A stretch of DNA of 64,000 nt from Stutzerimonas stutzeri. GTDB taxonomy: Bacteria > Pseudomonadota > Gammaproteobacteria > Pseudomonadales > Pseudomonadaceae. Below, one piece after another: positions 36,163 to 45,197 of this stretch. Under the pieces are notes generated by a model, which saw nothing but the letters and a program-made list of their open reading frames with translations, ran no database searches and was not told the origin of the DNA. The stretch lies in NCBI RefSeq assembly GCF_000590475.1, contig NZ_CP007441.1, positions 4,283,027 through 4,347,026 of the forward strand, in the 5' to 3' direction. How positions within the stretch are numbered: position 1 is the stretch's first letter; each line of letters starts with the position of its first letter. The translations under genes and the position numbers were made by a program.

Positions 36163-37353
36163 TCAACCGATCACTCTGGCCTCACGCAACGCCGCCAGCT
36201 CGGCTTCGCTCTTGTCGAGCACCCGAGCGAGCACACTGTCGGTGTGTTGCCCATGCAGCGGCGGAGCCTGGGGTGGGACGGTTGGCGTGCGCGACAAGCG
36301 CAGCGGGCTGCGCACCATACGCACCTCACCCGCGAGCGGGTGCTCGGCGCTGATCACCAGATCGCGGTAACGAGCCGTCTCCGATTCGAACGCCTGGGCC
36401 ACATCCTTCACTTCACCGACCGGAATCCCCTGCGTGCGCAACGCGGCGATTAGCGCCTCGTTGTCCCAGCGGCTGAACGCCTCCTGTAACAGCGGTAGCA
36501 GCAGCTCGCGGTGCTCGGTGCGGCCTTTGTTTTGGGTAAAACGCGGGTCGCTGTGCAGCTCGGGGCGAGCAAGCACCTCCAGGCACAGGCGTCGATATTG
36601 CTCGTCGTTGCCCACCGCCAGTGCGATGCGCCCGTCAGCCGTGTTGAACAGCTGGTACGGGACGATGCTGGCGTGCGCATTGCCGAAGCGCTGCGGCACC
36701 TTGCCGGTATTCAGATAGCCGGACGCCACGTTGGCGAGAAAGTGCAGCGCGCTGTCGGACAGCGCGATATCCACCGCCTGGCCGCGTCCGGACTTCTCCC
36801 GTTCGTAGAGCGCGGCGAGAATGCCCTGCACGGCATTCATGCCGGTGACCAGATCGATGAACGCCACGCCCAGGCGCATCGGCTCGCCGTCTTTCTCACC
36901 GGTGATCGACATGAAGCCGCTTTCGGCCTGGATGATGAAGTCGTAGCCCGGGCGGTTCTCCAGCGGGTTGTCATGCCCATAGCCGGTAATGGAGCAGTGG
37001 ATCAGCCGTGGATTCAGCGCCGACAGCGTCGCGTAATCCAGCCCCAGGCGTTTGAGGCTGGCCGGCAGAAAGTTTTCCACCACCACATCGGCCTGCGCTG
37101 CGAGGTCGAGAATTAGCTGACGGCCCTCGGGCTTGCGCATATCCACCGCCAGGCTCTGCTTGTTGCGGTTGGCGCTGAGGTAATAGGTGGAAATCCCGGC
37201 CTTGGCAGGCGGCATCCAGGTGCGCGTGTCGTCACCTTCGAGACTTTCGATCTTCCAGACTTCCGCACCGAGGTCGGCCAGAGCCATGGTCGACCAGGGC
37301 CCGGCGAGGATACGCGTCAGGTCCAGTACCTTGATGCCTTTAAGAACGCTCAT
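36163..37353 (-). CDS. CaiB/BaiF family CoA-transferase
   Basis: A 396-aa class III CoA-transferase. The N-terminus carries KVLDLTRILAGPWSTMALADLGAEVWKIE, here given in pieces as KVLDLTRILAGP and LADLGAEVWKIE; the catalytic Asp lies in GRQLILDLAAQADVVVENF or nearby, and the family region YDFIIQAESGFMSITG is present. It moves CoA between carboxylic acids; the donor and acceptor are not shown. The start at 37353 (ATG, site GGGAG) is preferred to the GTG at 37359. It is divergent from tctCBA, so it may activate the acid that the transporter imports. Confidence 0.88.
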   Translation of the reverse strand: MSVLKGIKVLDLTRILAGPWSTMALADLGAEVWKIESLEGDDTRTWMPPAKAGISTYYLSANRNKQSLAVDMRKPEGRQLILDLAAQADVVVENFLPASLKRLGLDYATLSALNPRLIHCSITGYGHDNPLENRPGYDFIIQAESGFMSITGEKDGEPMRLGVAFIDLVTGMNAVQGILAALYEREKSGRGQAVDIALSDSALHFLANVASGYLNTGKVPQRFGNAHASIVPYQLFNTADGRIALAVGNDEQYRRLCLEVLARPELHSDPRFTQNKGRTEHRELLLPLLQEAFSRWDNEALIAALRTQGIPVGEVKDVAQAFESETARYRDLVISAEHPLAGEVRMVRSPLRLSRTPTVPPQAPPLHGQHTDSVLARVLDKSEAELAALREARVIG

Positions 37354-37571
37354 CGGCACTCCCAGTTTTTATTGTGAATGAACGAGGGAATCGAAACTGG
37401 CTCAAGCAGGTCGAAACCACAACCGATGCCTGAGCAAGATCCGTGCGATTACCGAACGGTTTTCCGTTAGAGCGGCAATCGGTACGGTTCGATCCTTTAT
37501 GGTGGACAAGGCCGTCTGCGCCGGCCGACTGCTGCATCGCCCGATTACAACTACAAGAAGAGAACATCGCC

Positions 37572-38549
37572 ATGCCCCTTACTCTGAAGCGCTCGCTGTG
37601 CCTGTTCGCCCTGGCCATCACACTGCCCCTCGCCTCGCTGACCCAGGCCGCCGACTGGCCAACCGACACGGTTCGGCTAGTAGTGCCTTACGCCCCCGGC
37701 GGGACCACGGACGTGCTGTCACGCAAGGTTGCCGACCTTCTGCAGCAGGAGATCGGCACCGTCGTCGTCGAGAATCGCCCAGGCGCCGGATCGACCACTG
37801 CCACTGGGCAACTGGCCCGCGGCGGACGTGGCGCCGATCACACTATCCTCATGGCCTCGCCAGGGCACACCATTGGCCCGGTGATCTACAAGAAGCTGCC
37901 CTACGATCCGGTGACGGATTTCAAATTCATCCGCAACGTGATCGAAATCCCCAACGTCATGGTGGTGCCGGCGGACAGCCCCTATGACTCCGTGGAGCAA
38001 TTCATCGAGGCCGCCAAGACCAAGGAGATGACCTTCAGCTCCGCTGGCGTCGGCAGCTCCATCCACATGTCCGGCGAGCTGTTCAAAACCATGACCGGCA
38101 CCAAGATGACCCACGTGCCGTTTCGCGGCAGCGGCGAGGCGCTGCCGGCACTGCTCAGCGGCGATGTCGACGTGTCGTTCGAGAACATGCCGACCGTGCT
38201 CGCGCATATCAAGTCCGGCAAACTCAAGGCGCTCGCCGTCACCTCCAAGGACGCCTCGCCTTACCTGCCGGACGTCGAGCCGCTATCCAAGCTGGGCGCC
38301 GATCAGGGTTTGGGCGAGTTTGTCACCACCGCCTGGTTCGGCCTGATCGCCGACGACAGCATGCCCGACGAAGCCGTGCAGACACTGCAGCGCGCGCTGG
38401 AAAAGGTCATGGACGATCAGAGCTTCAAAGACTTTGCCGCACAGATCGGCGGCGAAGCGGCGAGCCAGGAAGGCGATGCATTCCGCGACTACGTCGCAGA
38501 GGACGTCCAGCGCTGGCAGCACGTCGCCGGCCAGGCTGAACTCCAGTAA
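37572..38549 (+). CDS. tctC: Tripartite tricarboxylate transporter binding protein (TctC)
   Basis: A 325-aa periplasmic Bug/TctC receptor. After the signal peptide (LFALAITLPLASLTQA) come VRLVVPYAPGGTTDVLSRK and VVENRPGAGSTTATGQL, hallmarks of the ligand-binding fold. It captures a carboxylate for the TctAB membrane pair. The frame is open from 37443, but the start at 37572 places the signal peptide correctly. It is the first gene of tctC-tctB-tctA. Confidence 0.92.
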   Translation: MPLTLKRSLCLFALAITLPLASLTQAADWPTDTVRLVVPYAPGGTTDVLSRKVADLLQQEIGTVVVENRPGAGSTTATGQLARGGRGADHTILMASPGHTIGPVIYKKLPYDPVTDFKFIRNVIEIPNVMVVPADSPYDSVEQFIEAAKTKEMTFSSAGVGSSIHMSGELFKTMTGTKMTHVPFRGSGEALPALLSGDVDVSFENMPTVLAHIKSGKLKALAVTSKDASPYLPDVEPLSKLGADQGLGEFVTTAWFGLIADDSMPDEAVQTLQRALEKVMDDQSFKDFAAQIGGEAASQEGDAFRDYVAEDVQRWQHVAGQAELQ

Positions 38550-38563
38550 AGGCAGGTCCTTGC

Positions 38564-39055
38564 ATGAGCGCTGCCATCGGTCGTCCGCGCTGGGCCAATA
38601 TCAATACGCTGCTCGGCGCTCTCTGGCTGCTGGCCGCGCTGGTGTTTGTTTTTTATCTGGTGCCGAATTACATCGAAGAAGCACCGATGGTCGAGAATCC
38701 GATGCAGTCGCCACGCTGGCTTCCCAACGTGGCCGGCTGGCTGATCGCGATGCTGTCGCTGGCGCTCATTGTCGAAGGCTGCCTGCGTCCACCGGTGCGC
38801 ACGGTAGCCCCCGAGAAAGGCGCGCCGCCATGGCGTTGGCTGCTGATGCTTGCCGGGCTGGGCGCGTACTGGCTGCTGTTCGAGCCATTGGGCGCCATCG
38901 CCGCCGGCATTCTCGGCACCCTCCTGCTGTTCGCCGCCCACCCGGTGCGCAAGCTCTGGCTCTATGTGCTGGCAATCGTTTTGCCGTGGATCGTGAGCCT
39001 GCTGTTCATCCATGTCCTGAACGTCCCGCTGCCCTCGGGCACGCTCTGGGACTGA
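38564..39055 (+). CDS. tctB: Tripartite tricarboxylate transporter small subunit (TctB)
   Basis: A 163-aa four-span membrane protein of the TctB family. Spans are at about residues 12-32 (ALWLLAALVFVFYLVP), 50-68, 86-118 (LLMLAGLGAYWLLF) and 130-155 (LALVIVLPW-like). It forms the membrane complex with TctA. It lies 14 bp after tctC and 24 bp before tctA. Confidence 0.88.
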   Translation: MSAAIGRPRWANINTLLGALWLLAALVFVFYLVPNYIEEAPMVENPMQSPRWLPNVAGWLIAMLSLALIVEGCLRPPVRTVAPEKGAPPWRWLLMLAGLGAYWLLFEPLGAIAAGILGTLLLFAAHPVRKLWLYVLAIVLPWIVSLLFIHVLNVPLPSGTLWD

Positions 39056-39079
39056 CCCGCCTCTTTCGCGAGTGACCGA

Positions 39080-40591
39080 ATGGAACACTTTTCCGACGTT
39101 CTGAGCCTGTTCCTAAGCGTCGACAATTTCATCGCCATTTTTATCGGCGTGCTGATTGGTGTCGTCGTTGGCGCCATTCCCGGTCTCACCGCGACCATGG
39201 CGGTCGCGCTGGCCCTGCCGTTCACCTTTTCCCTGGAGCCGGTGACCGCCATCCTACTGCTGGTCGGCATCTACAAGGGCGGCATGTACGGCGGCTCGAT
39301 CACCGCCATCCTGATCCACACGCCCGGCTCGCCCGCGGCGGCCTGCACCCTGCTCGACGGTTATCCCCTGACTCAGCAAGGCAAGGCCAAGAAGGCGCTG
39401 CAGATGGCGCTCTATTCGTCTTGCATCGCGGACGTGCTGTCGAACCTGGCACTGATCCTGTTCGCTTCCTATCTGGCCAAGATCGCGCTGAATTTCGGTC
39501 CGCCGGAATTCTTCTGGCTGATTTGCTTCTCGCTCACGGTCATCATCTCCATCGCTGGCGAATCAGCGATCAAGGGCCTGATCGCGGCCAGTCTCGGGGT
39601 GATCGTCTCCTCCATCGGCATGGACGTGGTCTACGGCAGTCAACGGCTGACCTTCGACAATTACAACCTGATGGACCGAGTGTCCTTCGTGCCGCTGCTG
39701 ATCGGGTTGTTCGCCGTGCCGGAGGTGATCGATTTTTATCTGAAAAAGGCGGAGCCACACATTCGCGCCGTCACCAGCGGCGTGGGCCTGACGCTAAAGG
39801 AATTAAAGGCGAGCCTGAAAACCATCGTGCGCGGCTCGCTGATCGGCGTGATCATCGGAGCGATTCCCGGTACCGGTGCCACGGCGGCTACCTTCATTTC
39901 CTACAGCGAAGCCAAACGGCGCTCGCCGAACGCCGCCAACTTCGGCAAGGGCGAGTTGGAGGGCGTTGCCGCTGCGGAGTCGGGCAACAACGGTGTGGCC
40001 GGCGCGACCCTGATCCCGCTGTTGTCGCTCGGCATTCCCGGGGATGTGATCACCGCGATCATTCTCGGCGCCTTCATGATCCATGGGCTGACGCCCGGTC
40101 CGGTGCTGTTTCAGGAAAACCTCACGCTGATTTACGCGCTGTTCTGCGGGATCATGCTGAGTTCGGCGGTGCTGCTGTGCGTCGGCCACGGGGTGATCAA
40201 ATACTTCTCGCTGGTGGCGGACATTCCCAAGGCAATCCTGCTGCCAATCGTGCTGATGTTCTGCATCTACGGCTCCTTCGCGGTGAACAACAGCGTGTTC
40301 GATATCGGCCTGATGCTGTTTTTCGGGGTGGTCGGCTACGTGTTCAACCGCACCGGTTTCGCCACCGCGCCCTTTCTGCTCGGCTTCATACTCGGGCCGA
40401 TGTTCGAGGACAACCTGCGGCGCACACTGCTGATCGGCCGCGGTGACCCGATGATCTTCTTTCGCGGCCCGATCACCTGGATCTTCATCACCCTCACTGC
40501 ACTTTCGCTGTTCTTCGCCATTCGCCGTTACTGGCAGGACCGCGTCAAGCGTTCGATGGGCAATGGCGCGCAGGATAATTCCGTCGGCTAA
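39080..40591 (+). CDS. tctA: Tripartite tricarboxylate transporter large subunit (TctA)
   Basis: A 503-aa TctA with about 11-12 membrane spans. The two family motifs are IPGLTATMAVALALPFTF with GGMYGGSITAILIHTPGSP near the N-terminus, and the related half GAIPGTGATAATFISYSEAK with LSLGIPGDVITAIILGAF in the second half, which reflects an internal duplication. It transports citrate-like or other carboxylates with a cation. The substrate is not predictable from sequence. A convergent small gene and a hairpin follow. Confidence 0.94.
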   Translation: MEHFSDVLSLFLSVDNFIAIFIGVLIGVVVGAIPGLTATMAVALALPFTFSLEPVTAILLLVGIYKGGMYGGSITAILIHTPGSPAAACTLLDGYPLTQQGKAKKALQMALYSSCIADVLSNLALILFASYLAKIALNFGPPEFFWLICFSLTVIISIAGESAIKGLIAASLGVIVSSIGMDVVYGSQRLTFDNYNLMDRVSFVPLLIGLFAVPEVIDFYLKKAEPHIRAVTSGVGLTLKELKASLKTIVRGSLIGVIIGAIPGTGATAATFISYSEAKRRSPNAANFGKGELEGVAAAESGNNGVAGATLIPLLSLGIPGDVITAIILGAFMIHGLTPGPVLFQENLTLIYALFCGIMLSSAVLLCVGHGVIKYFSLVADIPKAILLPIVLMFCIYGSFAVNNSVFDIGLMLFFGVVGYVFNRTGFATAPFLLGFILGPMFEDNLRRTLLIGRGDPMIFFRGPITWIFITLTALSLFFAIRRYWQDRVKRSMGNGAQDNSVG

Positions 40592-40671
40592 TCGGGATTT
40601 GAAAGCGCCGTTCTTCGATCAGCAGCGCTGCGGGTAAGGGGACGCGCCAAGCCGAACAGCGGCGCTGAAAC

Positions 40672-40691
40672 AGGCGGCAAGAATGCCGCCT
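40672..40691. terminator. Hairpin between tctA and the DUF4282 gene
   Basis: An 8-bp perfect stem (40672-40679 and 40684-40691, loop AGAA) lies between convergent stops; no long T-run follows on either side, so termination strength is uncertain. Confidence 0.5.
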
Positions 40692-40699
40692 GGAGCCGA

Positions 40700-40945
40700 T
40701 CACTGACGATTGGCAATCGCTTTCAGGTTCTCGTTGATCTTGAACATCACGATCAGCAGCTCGCACCAGAGGCGAGTACCGATCACGCCGCCTACCAGAA
40801 TAGCGAGGCCTGACCAAAAGCCCGCGCCGAACATACCGAACATGGCGGCGATCCCACATGTGATCACGCTGATCAGGCCGACCCAATAAAGCAGGGTGAT
40901 GATTTTCGGCGTCAGCATGGAGTCGAAGAAGAAGACGTCTTTCAT
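40700..40945 (-). CDS. DUF4282 small membrane protein
   Basis: An 81-aa protein with two membrane spans (IITLLYWVGLISVITCGIAA and FWSGLAILVGGVIGTRL) and the family ends FDSMLTPKII and RLWCELLIVMFKINENL. DUF4282 is widespread but has no assigned function. It stands alone on the minus strand. Its upstream region has a GCCGATC/GATCGGC hairpin (41033-41049). Confidence 0.88.
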   Translation of the reverse strand: MKDVFFFDSMLTPKIITLLYWVGLISVITCGIAAMFGMFGAGFWSGLAILVGGVIGTRLWCELLIVMFKINENLKAIANRQ

Positions 40946-41151
40946 GGCAAAGTCCTTTTTTGGTTTACGGGAAGGCGTGCAAGCACCGCTTGCGAACCGG
41001 CTGTCCCTGGCTGGTGATGCGGCGAACCGCAGGCCGATCTTTGATCGGCGGCGGATGCTAGCAGCATCACCATGCGGATCAGCATGACCGAACTCACCCT
41101 TCTGACCGGCAACGGTTATCCTCAGGACCGAGCCCCTCTACGAGAAATCGC

Positions 41152-42561
41152 GTGTCCCCACCTCTCCTGCCGCCGCCGAACCCCCTCGACCGCCTCTGGC
41201 TGACCGAAGCCGTGCGCTTGCGCGAAGAGCATGCCGGGCCGCTGGACGATGCCGAGGCCAACCGCCAGGCCCGCGCGCAGGGCGGCGCACTTGCTGAGCT
41301 GATCGAATTCCGCGCGCTGTGGCTGGCGCGCCGTGACGGTTTGATCGACGCTTTGCGGCACTGGCGCCAGGGCGCACGGCTGGCCGGCTTTGCGCTGGTT
41401 TTGCTGGCGCTGTTCACCGGGGCCGGGCTGGCGCTGGCAGCGCTGGGTGACGGCGTACGGCCGGTCAATGTGTTCTGGGCGTTGGGCAGCTTGCTCGGGC
41501 TGAATCTGCTGACGCTGCTGGGTTGGCTGCTGGGCTTCTTTTTCACAGGCGATGCCGGCGGTGCACTGGGGCGGCTGTGGCTGTGGCTCAGCGAAAAGCT
41601 CGCTCGCGATGCACGTGCCATGCAGCTGGCGCCGGCACTGCTGGCTGTGCTGGAACAGCGGCGTCTGGGCCGTTGGCTGTTGGGGCTTGGCGTGCACGGT
41701 TTGTGGCTGCTGGCGATGTCCAGCACGCTAATAACCCTGTTGGCGATGCTGGCCACGCGACGTTATGGCTTCGTCTGGGAAACCACCATTCTCGGCGAAA
41801 GCACCTTCATCAGCCTGACCCAGGCGCTCGGCGCGCTGCCCGCACTGCTCGGCTTCAGCGTCCCGGATATCGACCAGATCCGTGCCAGCGGCGCCTTAGC
41901 CGGCAGTACCTTGGCCGGCAGCGCCGAGACCGCCCGGCAAAGCTGGGCCGGCTGGCTAGTTGGCGTGGTACTGGTCTACGGCCTGCTGCCGCGCCTGCTA
42001 CTGGCGTTGTTTTGTCTGTGGCGCTGGCGATGTGGACGGGCACAGCTACGACTCGATCTGCAGCTACCGGCCTACCGACTGCTGCGTGAGCGCCTTCAGC
42101 CCCCCAGTGAACGCCTCGGCATCACCGACGCGGCCCCGGCACATTTGCATGCGCCAAGCGCGGGCGCACAACTGGACGGCAGCGAGGGCGCGGTACTGGT
42201 TGGCATCGAACTGGACCAGGGCCATCCCTGGCCGCCAAAGCTGCCAAAGTCCGTCGCCGATGCGGGCGTACTGGATGACCGCGAGCAACGCAGGCGATTG
42301 CTCGAACAGCTGACGCGCTTTCCACCGCAACGCCTGGCCATCGCCTGCGATCCGCGTCGCTCACCAGACCGCGGCACCCTGGCGCTGATCGGCGAGCTCA
42401 GCCGTTGCGCTGCGCAGAGCCGTGTCTGGCTGTTACAACCGCCAACCGGCGAAGCGTTGGACAGCGACCGTTTGCAGGACTGGCGGCAGGCCCTCGACAG
42501 CCTCAGCCTGGTTCATTCCAGCAGCGCACCAATGACCTGGCTGGAGAACGGCCATGATTGA
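41152..42561 (+). CDS. DUF2868 membrane protein
   Basis: A 469-aa protein resembling DUF2868. A charged N-terminus (LTEAVRLREEHAG) is followed by spans at about residues 75-95 (AGFALVLLALFTGAGLALAA), 105-130, 180-205 (GVHGLWLLAMSSTLITLLAM) and 265-290 (GVVLVYGLLPRLLLALFCLW). The C-terminal part is soluble, with VLVGIELDQGHPWPPKLP and an HxDPRRSPDRG-like run. The start is GTG; no closer ATG fits. It precedes the GTPase/DUF3482 gene; in related genomes I expect the two to overlap or abut, but here a 177-bp gap with a repeat element intervenes. Function unknown. Confidence 0.8.
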   Translation: MSPPLLPPPNPLDRLWLTEAVRLREEHAGPLDDAEANRQARAQGGALAELIEFRALWLARRDGLIDALRHWRQGARLAGFALVLLALFTGAGLALAALGDGVRPVNVFWALGSLLGLNLLTLLGWLLGFFFTGDAGGALGRLWLWLSEKLARDARAMQLAPALLAVLEQRRLGRWLLGLGVHGLWLLAMSSTLITLLAMLATRRYGFVWETTILGESTFISLTQALGALPALLGFSVPDIDQIRASGALAGSTLAGSAETARQSWAGWLVGVVLVYGLLPRLLLALFCLWRWRCGRAQLRLDLQLPAYRLLRERLQPPSERLGITDAAPAHLHAPSAGAQLDGSEGAVLVGIELDQGHPWPPKLPKSVADAGVLDDREQRRRLLEQLTRFPPQRLAIACDPRRSPDRGTLALIGELSRCAAQSRVWLLQPPTGEALDSDRLQDWRQALDSLSLVHSSSAPMTWLENGHD

Positions 42562-42583
42562 GAAAAAAATCCGCTCATCCATC

Positions 42584-42652
42584 GTAGGGCGGGTGAAACT
42601 CGATGGTAGAGAGCTTTCGCTAGGCACCGTCAGCGAGGTGCCCCCGCCCTAC
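42584..42652. repeat. 69-bp palindrome-ended repeat element
   Basis: The ends are GTAGGGCGGG (42584-42593) and its exact complement CCCGCCCTAC (42643-42652). Inner bases GCTTTCGCT and CAGCGAG add partial pairing. The GTAGGG end relates it to the repeats at 46.1 and 59.8 kb. It fills the gap between the DUF2868 and GTPase genes. Confidence 0.7.
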
Positions 42653-42738
42653 TCTCCCCCAAACCCCAGGGCAGGCTGCAGCCGCTGGGTGGCGGCAAGC
42701 CAAACGAGCGTCATCAGAAACCCCGAAGGGGAACGCCC

Positions 42739-44087
42739 ATGAGCGCGCCCCTCAAACTCGCCTTGGTCGGCCATACCAATGTTGGCAAGACTTCACTGCT
42801 GCGTACCCTCACTCGGGATGTCGGCTTCGGTGAGGTGTCCCATCGGCCGAGCACCACTCGCCACGTCGAAGGCGCGCGGCTGTCCGTCGATGGCGAGCCG
42901 CTGCTGGAGCTTTACGACACCCCTGGCCTGGAGGATGCCATCGCCCTGCTCGACCATCTGGAGCGGATCGAGCGCCCCGGCGAGCGTCTCGACGGCCCGG
43001 CCCGCACGGCACGCTTTCTCGACAGCAGCGAGGCGCGCCAGCGTTTCGAGCAGGAAGCGAAAGTGCTGCGCCAGCTATTGGCCAGCGATGCCGGGCTCTA
43101 CGTGATCGACGCTCGCGAGCCGGTCCTGGCCAAATACAAGGACGAGCTCGCGGTGCTCGCCGGGTGTGGCAAACCCTTGCTGCCGGTGCTCAACTTCGTC
43201 GCTCAGCCCGGCCACCGTGAAGAGCAGTGGCGTGAAGCCCTGGCACGGCTCGGCCTGCATGCGCTGGTGCGTTTCGACAGCGTGGCGCCGCCGATCGACG
43301 GCGAGCGCCGCTTGTACGAAAGCCTGGCGCTGCTGCTGGAGCAATCGCGACCCAAACTGCAGCGCCTGATCGATGACCACGAAGCCCAGGCGATGGCGCG
43401 GCTGAGCGAGGGCAACCGACTGATTGCCGAACTGCTGGTGGACGTCGCGGCTGTGCGGCGCAGCGTTGCCGCACAGCCGGAACTGGAGCGCGGCGCCATT
43501 CGTGAACTGCACGATGCGGTGCGCGCCCGCGAACAGCGCTGCGTCGAGGCGTTGCTGCGCCTTTACGGCTTTCGCATGCAGGATGCCGCCGCTGCGGACC
43601 TGCCGCTACTCGACGGCCGTTGGGGCGACGATCTGTTCAACCCGGAAACACTCAAGGAGTTGGGCGTCAAGATGCAGGAGCCGGCGTCGACCTGATGGTC
43701 GGCGGCATCACGATGGGTGCGGCGGCGTTACTAGGCGCGCTTGCCGGCGGCGGCGCGCAGACCGCACGGCACTACGGCAACCGTCTGCTGGGCAAGCTCA
43801 AGGGCCAGCGCGAACTAACCGTCGACGATGCAGTACTGCGCCTGCTCGCCCTGCGCCAGCGGCAGTTGCTGACCGCCCTCGCCGCCCGGGGGCATGCCGC
43901 GATGGACGCGATCCGACTCGATACGCCAGACGACAAGGCCTGGCGCGAGGGCAAGCTGCCCGAGGCGCTGCATCGCTGCCGTGCGCACCCGGAGTGGTCC
44001 TCGCTAAACCCCGGCGCACGCCTGGAGCAGGCCGAGCGGCAACAGCAACTGGCGGAGCTGGTCGCCAGTTTGCAGCGCAGCGACTGA
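42739..44087 (+). pseudogene. GTPase/DUF3482 gene broken by a frameshift
   Basis: Two frames make one gene. The first (42739-43695) has an Era/TrmE-like G domain: G1 GHTNVGKTS (residues 11-19), a G2-like RPSTTRHVEG, G3 DTPGLED (from residue 60). No NKxD (G4) is seen; that site reads LPVLNFVAQPG. The DUF3482 helical part follows. The frame then stops at MQEPAST, while the next reading frame (-1) resumes with AGVDLMVGGITMGAAALLG and runs to 44087. Insertion of one G near 43682 would restore a continuous protein of about 448 aa. It could be a real mutation, a base-call error or, less likely, a -1 ribosomal shift. Partner gene: DUF2868 upstream. Confidence 0.75.
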
Positions 44088-44108
44088 TACGGCGGCTAGT
44101 CGCCCGTC

Positions 44109-44141
44109 GGTGGGCCGGGCGGCGCTGCGCTTCAGCCCACC
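44109..44141. repeat. Dispersed repeat copy (GGTGGGCCGGGCGGCGCT...)
   Basis: The 33-bp unit begins GGTGGGCCGGGCGGCGCT and ends CTTCAGCCCACC. It is almost the same as that at 46244-46277 (one base different). It lies between the GTPase and EamA gene ends. Confidence 0.75.
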
Positions 44142-44187
44142 GCGTCGAGTTCGAGGAATCTGGCTTGACCAATGCCGGCAGCCCCTC

Positions 44188-45147
44188 TCACGTGCGTGCC
44201 GGTAACCCGCTATTGGATGCGACCGGTGCCTCCAAACGGCCGAGACGCAGGGTCCCCAGCGTCGCGATCATGATCAGCAGCCCGCCGATCCAACCCTGCA
44301 ACCCCAGCTGCTCACCGAGCCAGAGACCGGCGATGAGGGCACCGAACAGCGGCTCGGATCCCATCAGCAAAGACACCCGCGTCGCACTGGTCCGCCCCAG
44401 CGCCAGATTCTGCACGTAGAGCGCGAACAACGTGGCGAAGCCCACCAGATACAGTGCCGCAGCCCAGAACGCAGGGCTCTGTGGAACGGCAGGCAATCCG
44501 CCCGGTAGCGACAGGCCCAGCACCAGGCAACCTGACGCCACCACTCCGCTCTGTACCGCTGTCAGTGCCATCGGTGGTATCTGCCGGTCGGCGGTCAGCC
44601 GCCGGGTCAGACACACCAACACCGCGCGCAGCAATGCTGCCACCAACATCAGCCCGTCGCCCAGGTTGAGCGAAAGCCTCGTGCCGCCCGTCAACAACCA
44701 GAACCCGGCCAGCGATAACGCGCAAGCGGCGAACAGCAGGTTGCTCGGCCGCTGGCGAACCATCGCCCACTCCACAAACGGCGTGAATACCACACACAGG
44801 CTGATGAGAAAGGCAGCGTTGCTGGCGCTGGTGAGCATCACACCCCAGGTTTCGCACAGGAAGATGCCCAGCATCACCAGCCCCAGCGGCAGCCCCGGAC
44901 GAATCGCGCGCCGCCCCTCACCGCGCAGCTGCGGCAACAGCAGGATGAAGGTCAGGCCAAAGCGAATCGCCAGAAACCCCAGCACCGGGTAGAACCACAG
45001 CGCCTGCTTGGCCACCGCATAACTGCTGCCCCAGATGATCGCCACCATCAGCAGCATGGCATCGGCCAGCCAGAGGTTGCGTCGTGCCCTGCCCCGCCAA
45101 TCGCGCATGCTACCCACCCGCTTCAACTGAATGAGGCGATTGTCCAT
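44188..45147 (-). CDS. EamA/DMT-family exporter
   Basis: A 319-aa drug/metabolite transporter with about ten spans in two EamA halves (first half begins LLMVAIIWGSSYAVAKQAL; second LMLVAALLRAVLVCLTRRL; later GSEPLFGALIAGLWLGEQL with the conserved Pro and Glu). Substrate is unknown. The start may be 45147 or the in-frame ATG at 45108, which has a G-rich site; the second would give a 306-aa protein. It is divergent from a LysR gene 50 bp away, which probably regulates it. Confidence 0.88.
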   Translation of the reverse strand: MDNRLIQLKRVGSMRDWRGRARRNLWLADAMLLMVAIIWGSSYAVAKQALWFYPVLGFLAIRFGLTFILLLPQLRGEGRRAIRPGLPLGLVMLGIFLCETWGVMLTSASNAAFLISLCVVFTPFVEWAMVRQRPSNLLFAACALSLAGFWLLTGGTRLSLNLGDGLMLVAALLRAVLVCLTRRLTADRQIPPMALTAVQSGVVASGCLVLGLSLPGGLPAVPQSPAFWAAALYLVGFATLFALYVQNLALGRTSATRVSLLMGSEPLFGALIAGLWLGEQLGLQGWIGGLLIMIATLGTLRLGRLEAPVASNSGLPART

Positions 45148-45197
45148 TGATACGCTGAGGTCGATAATCCAGCGATTCGGAAAAGGACTTGTTCACC

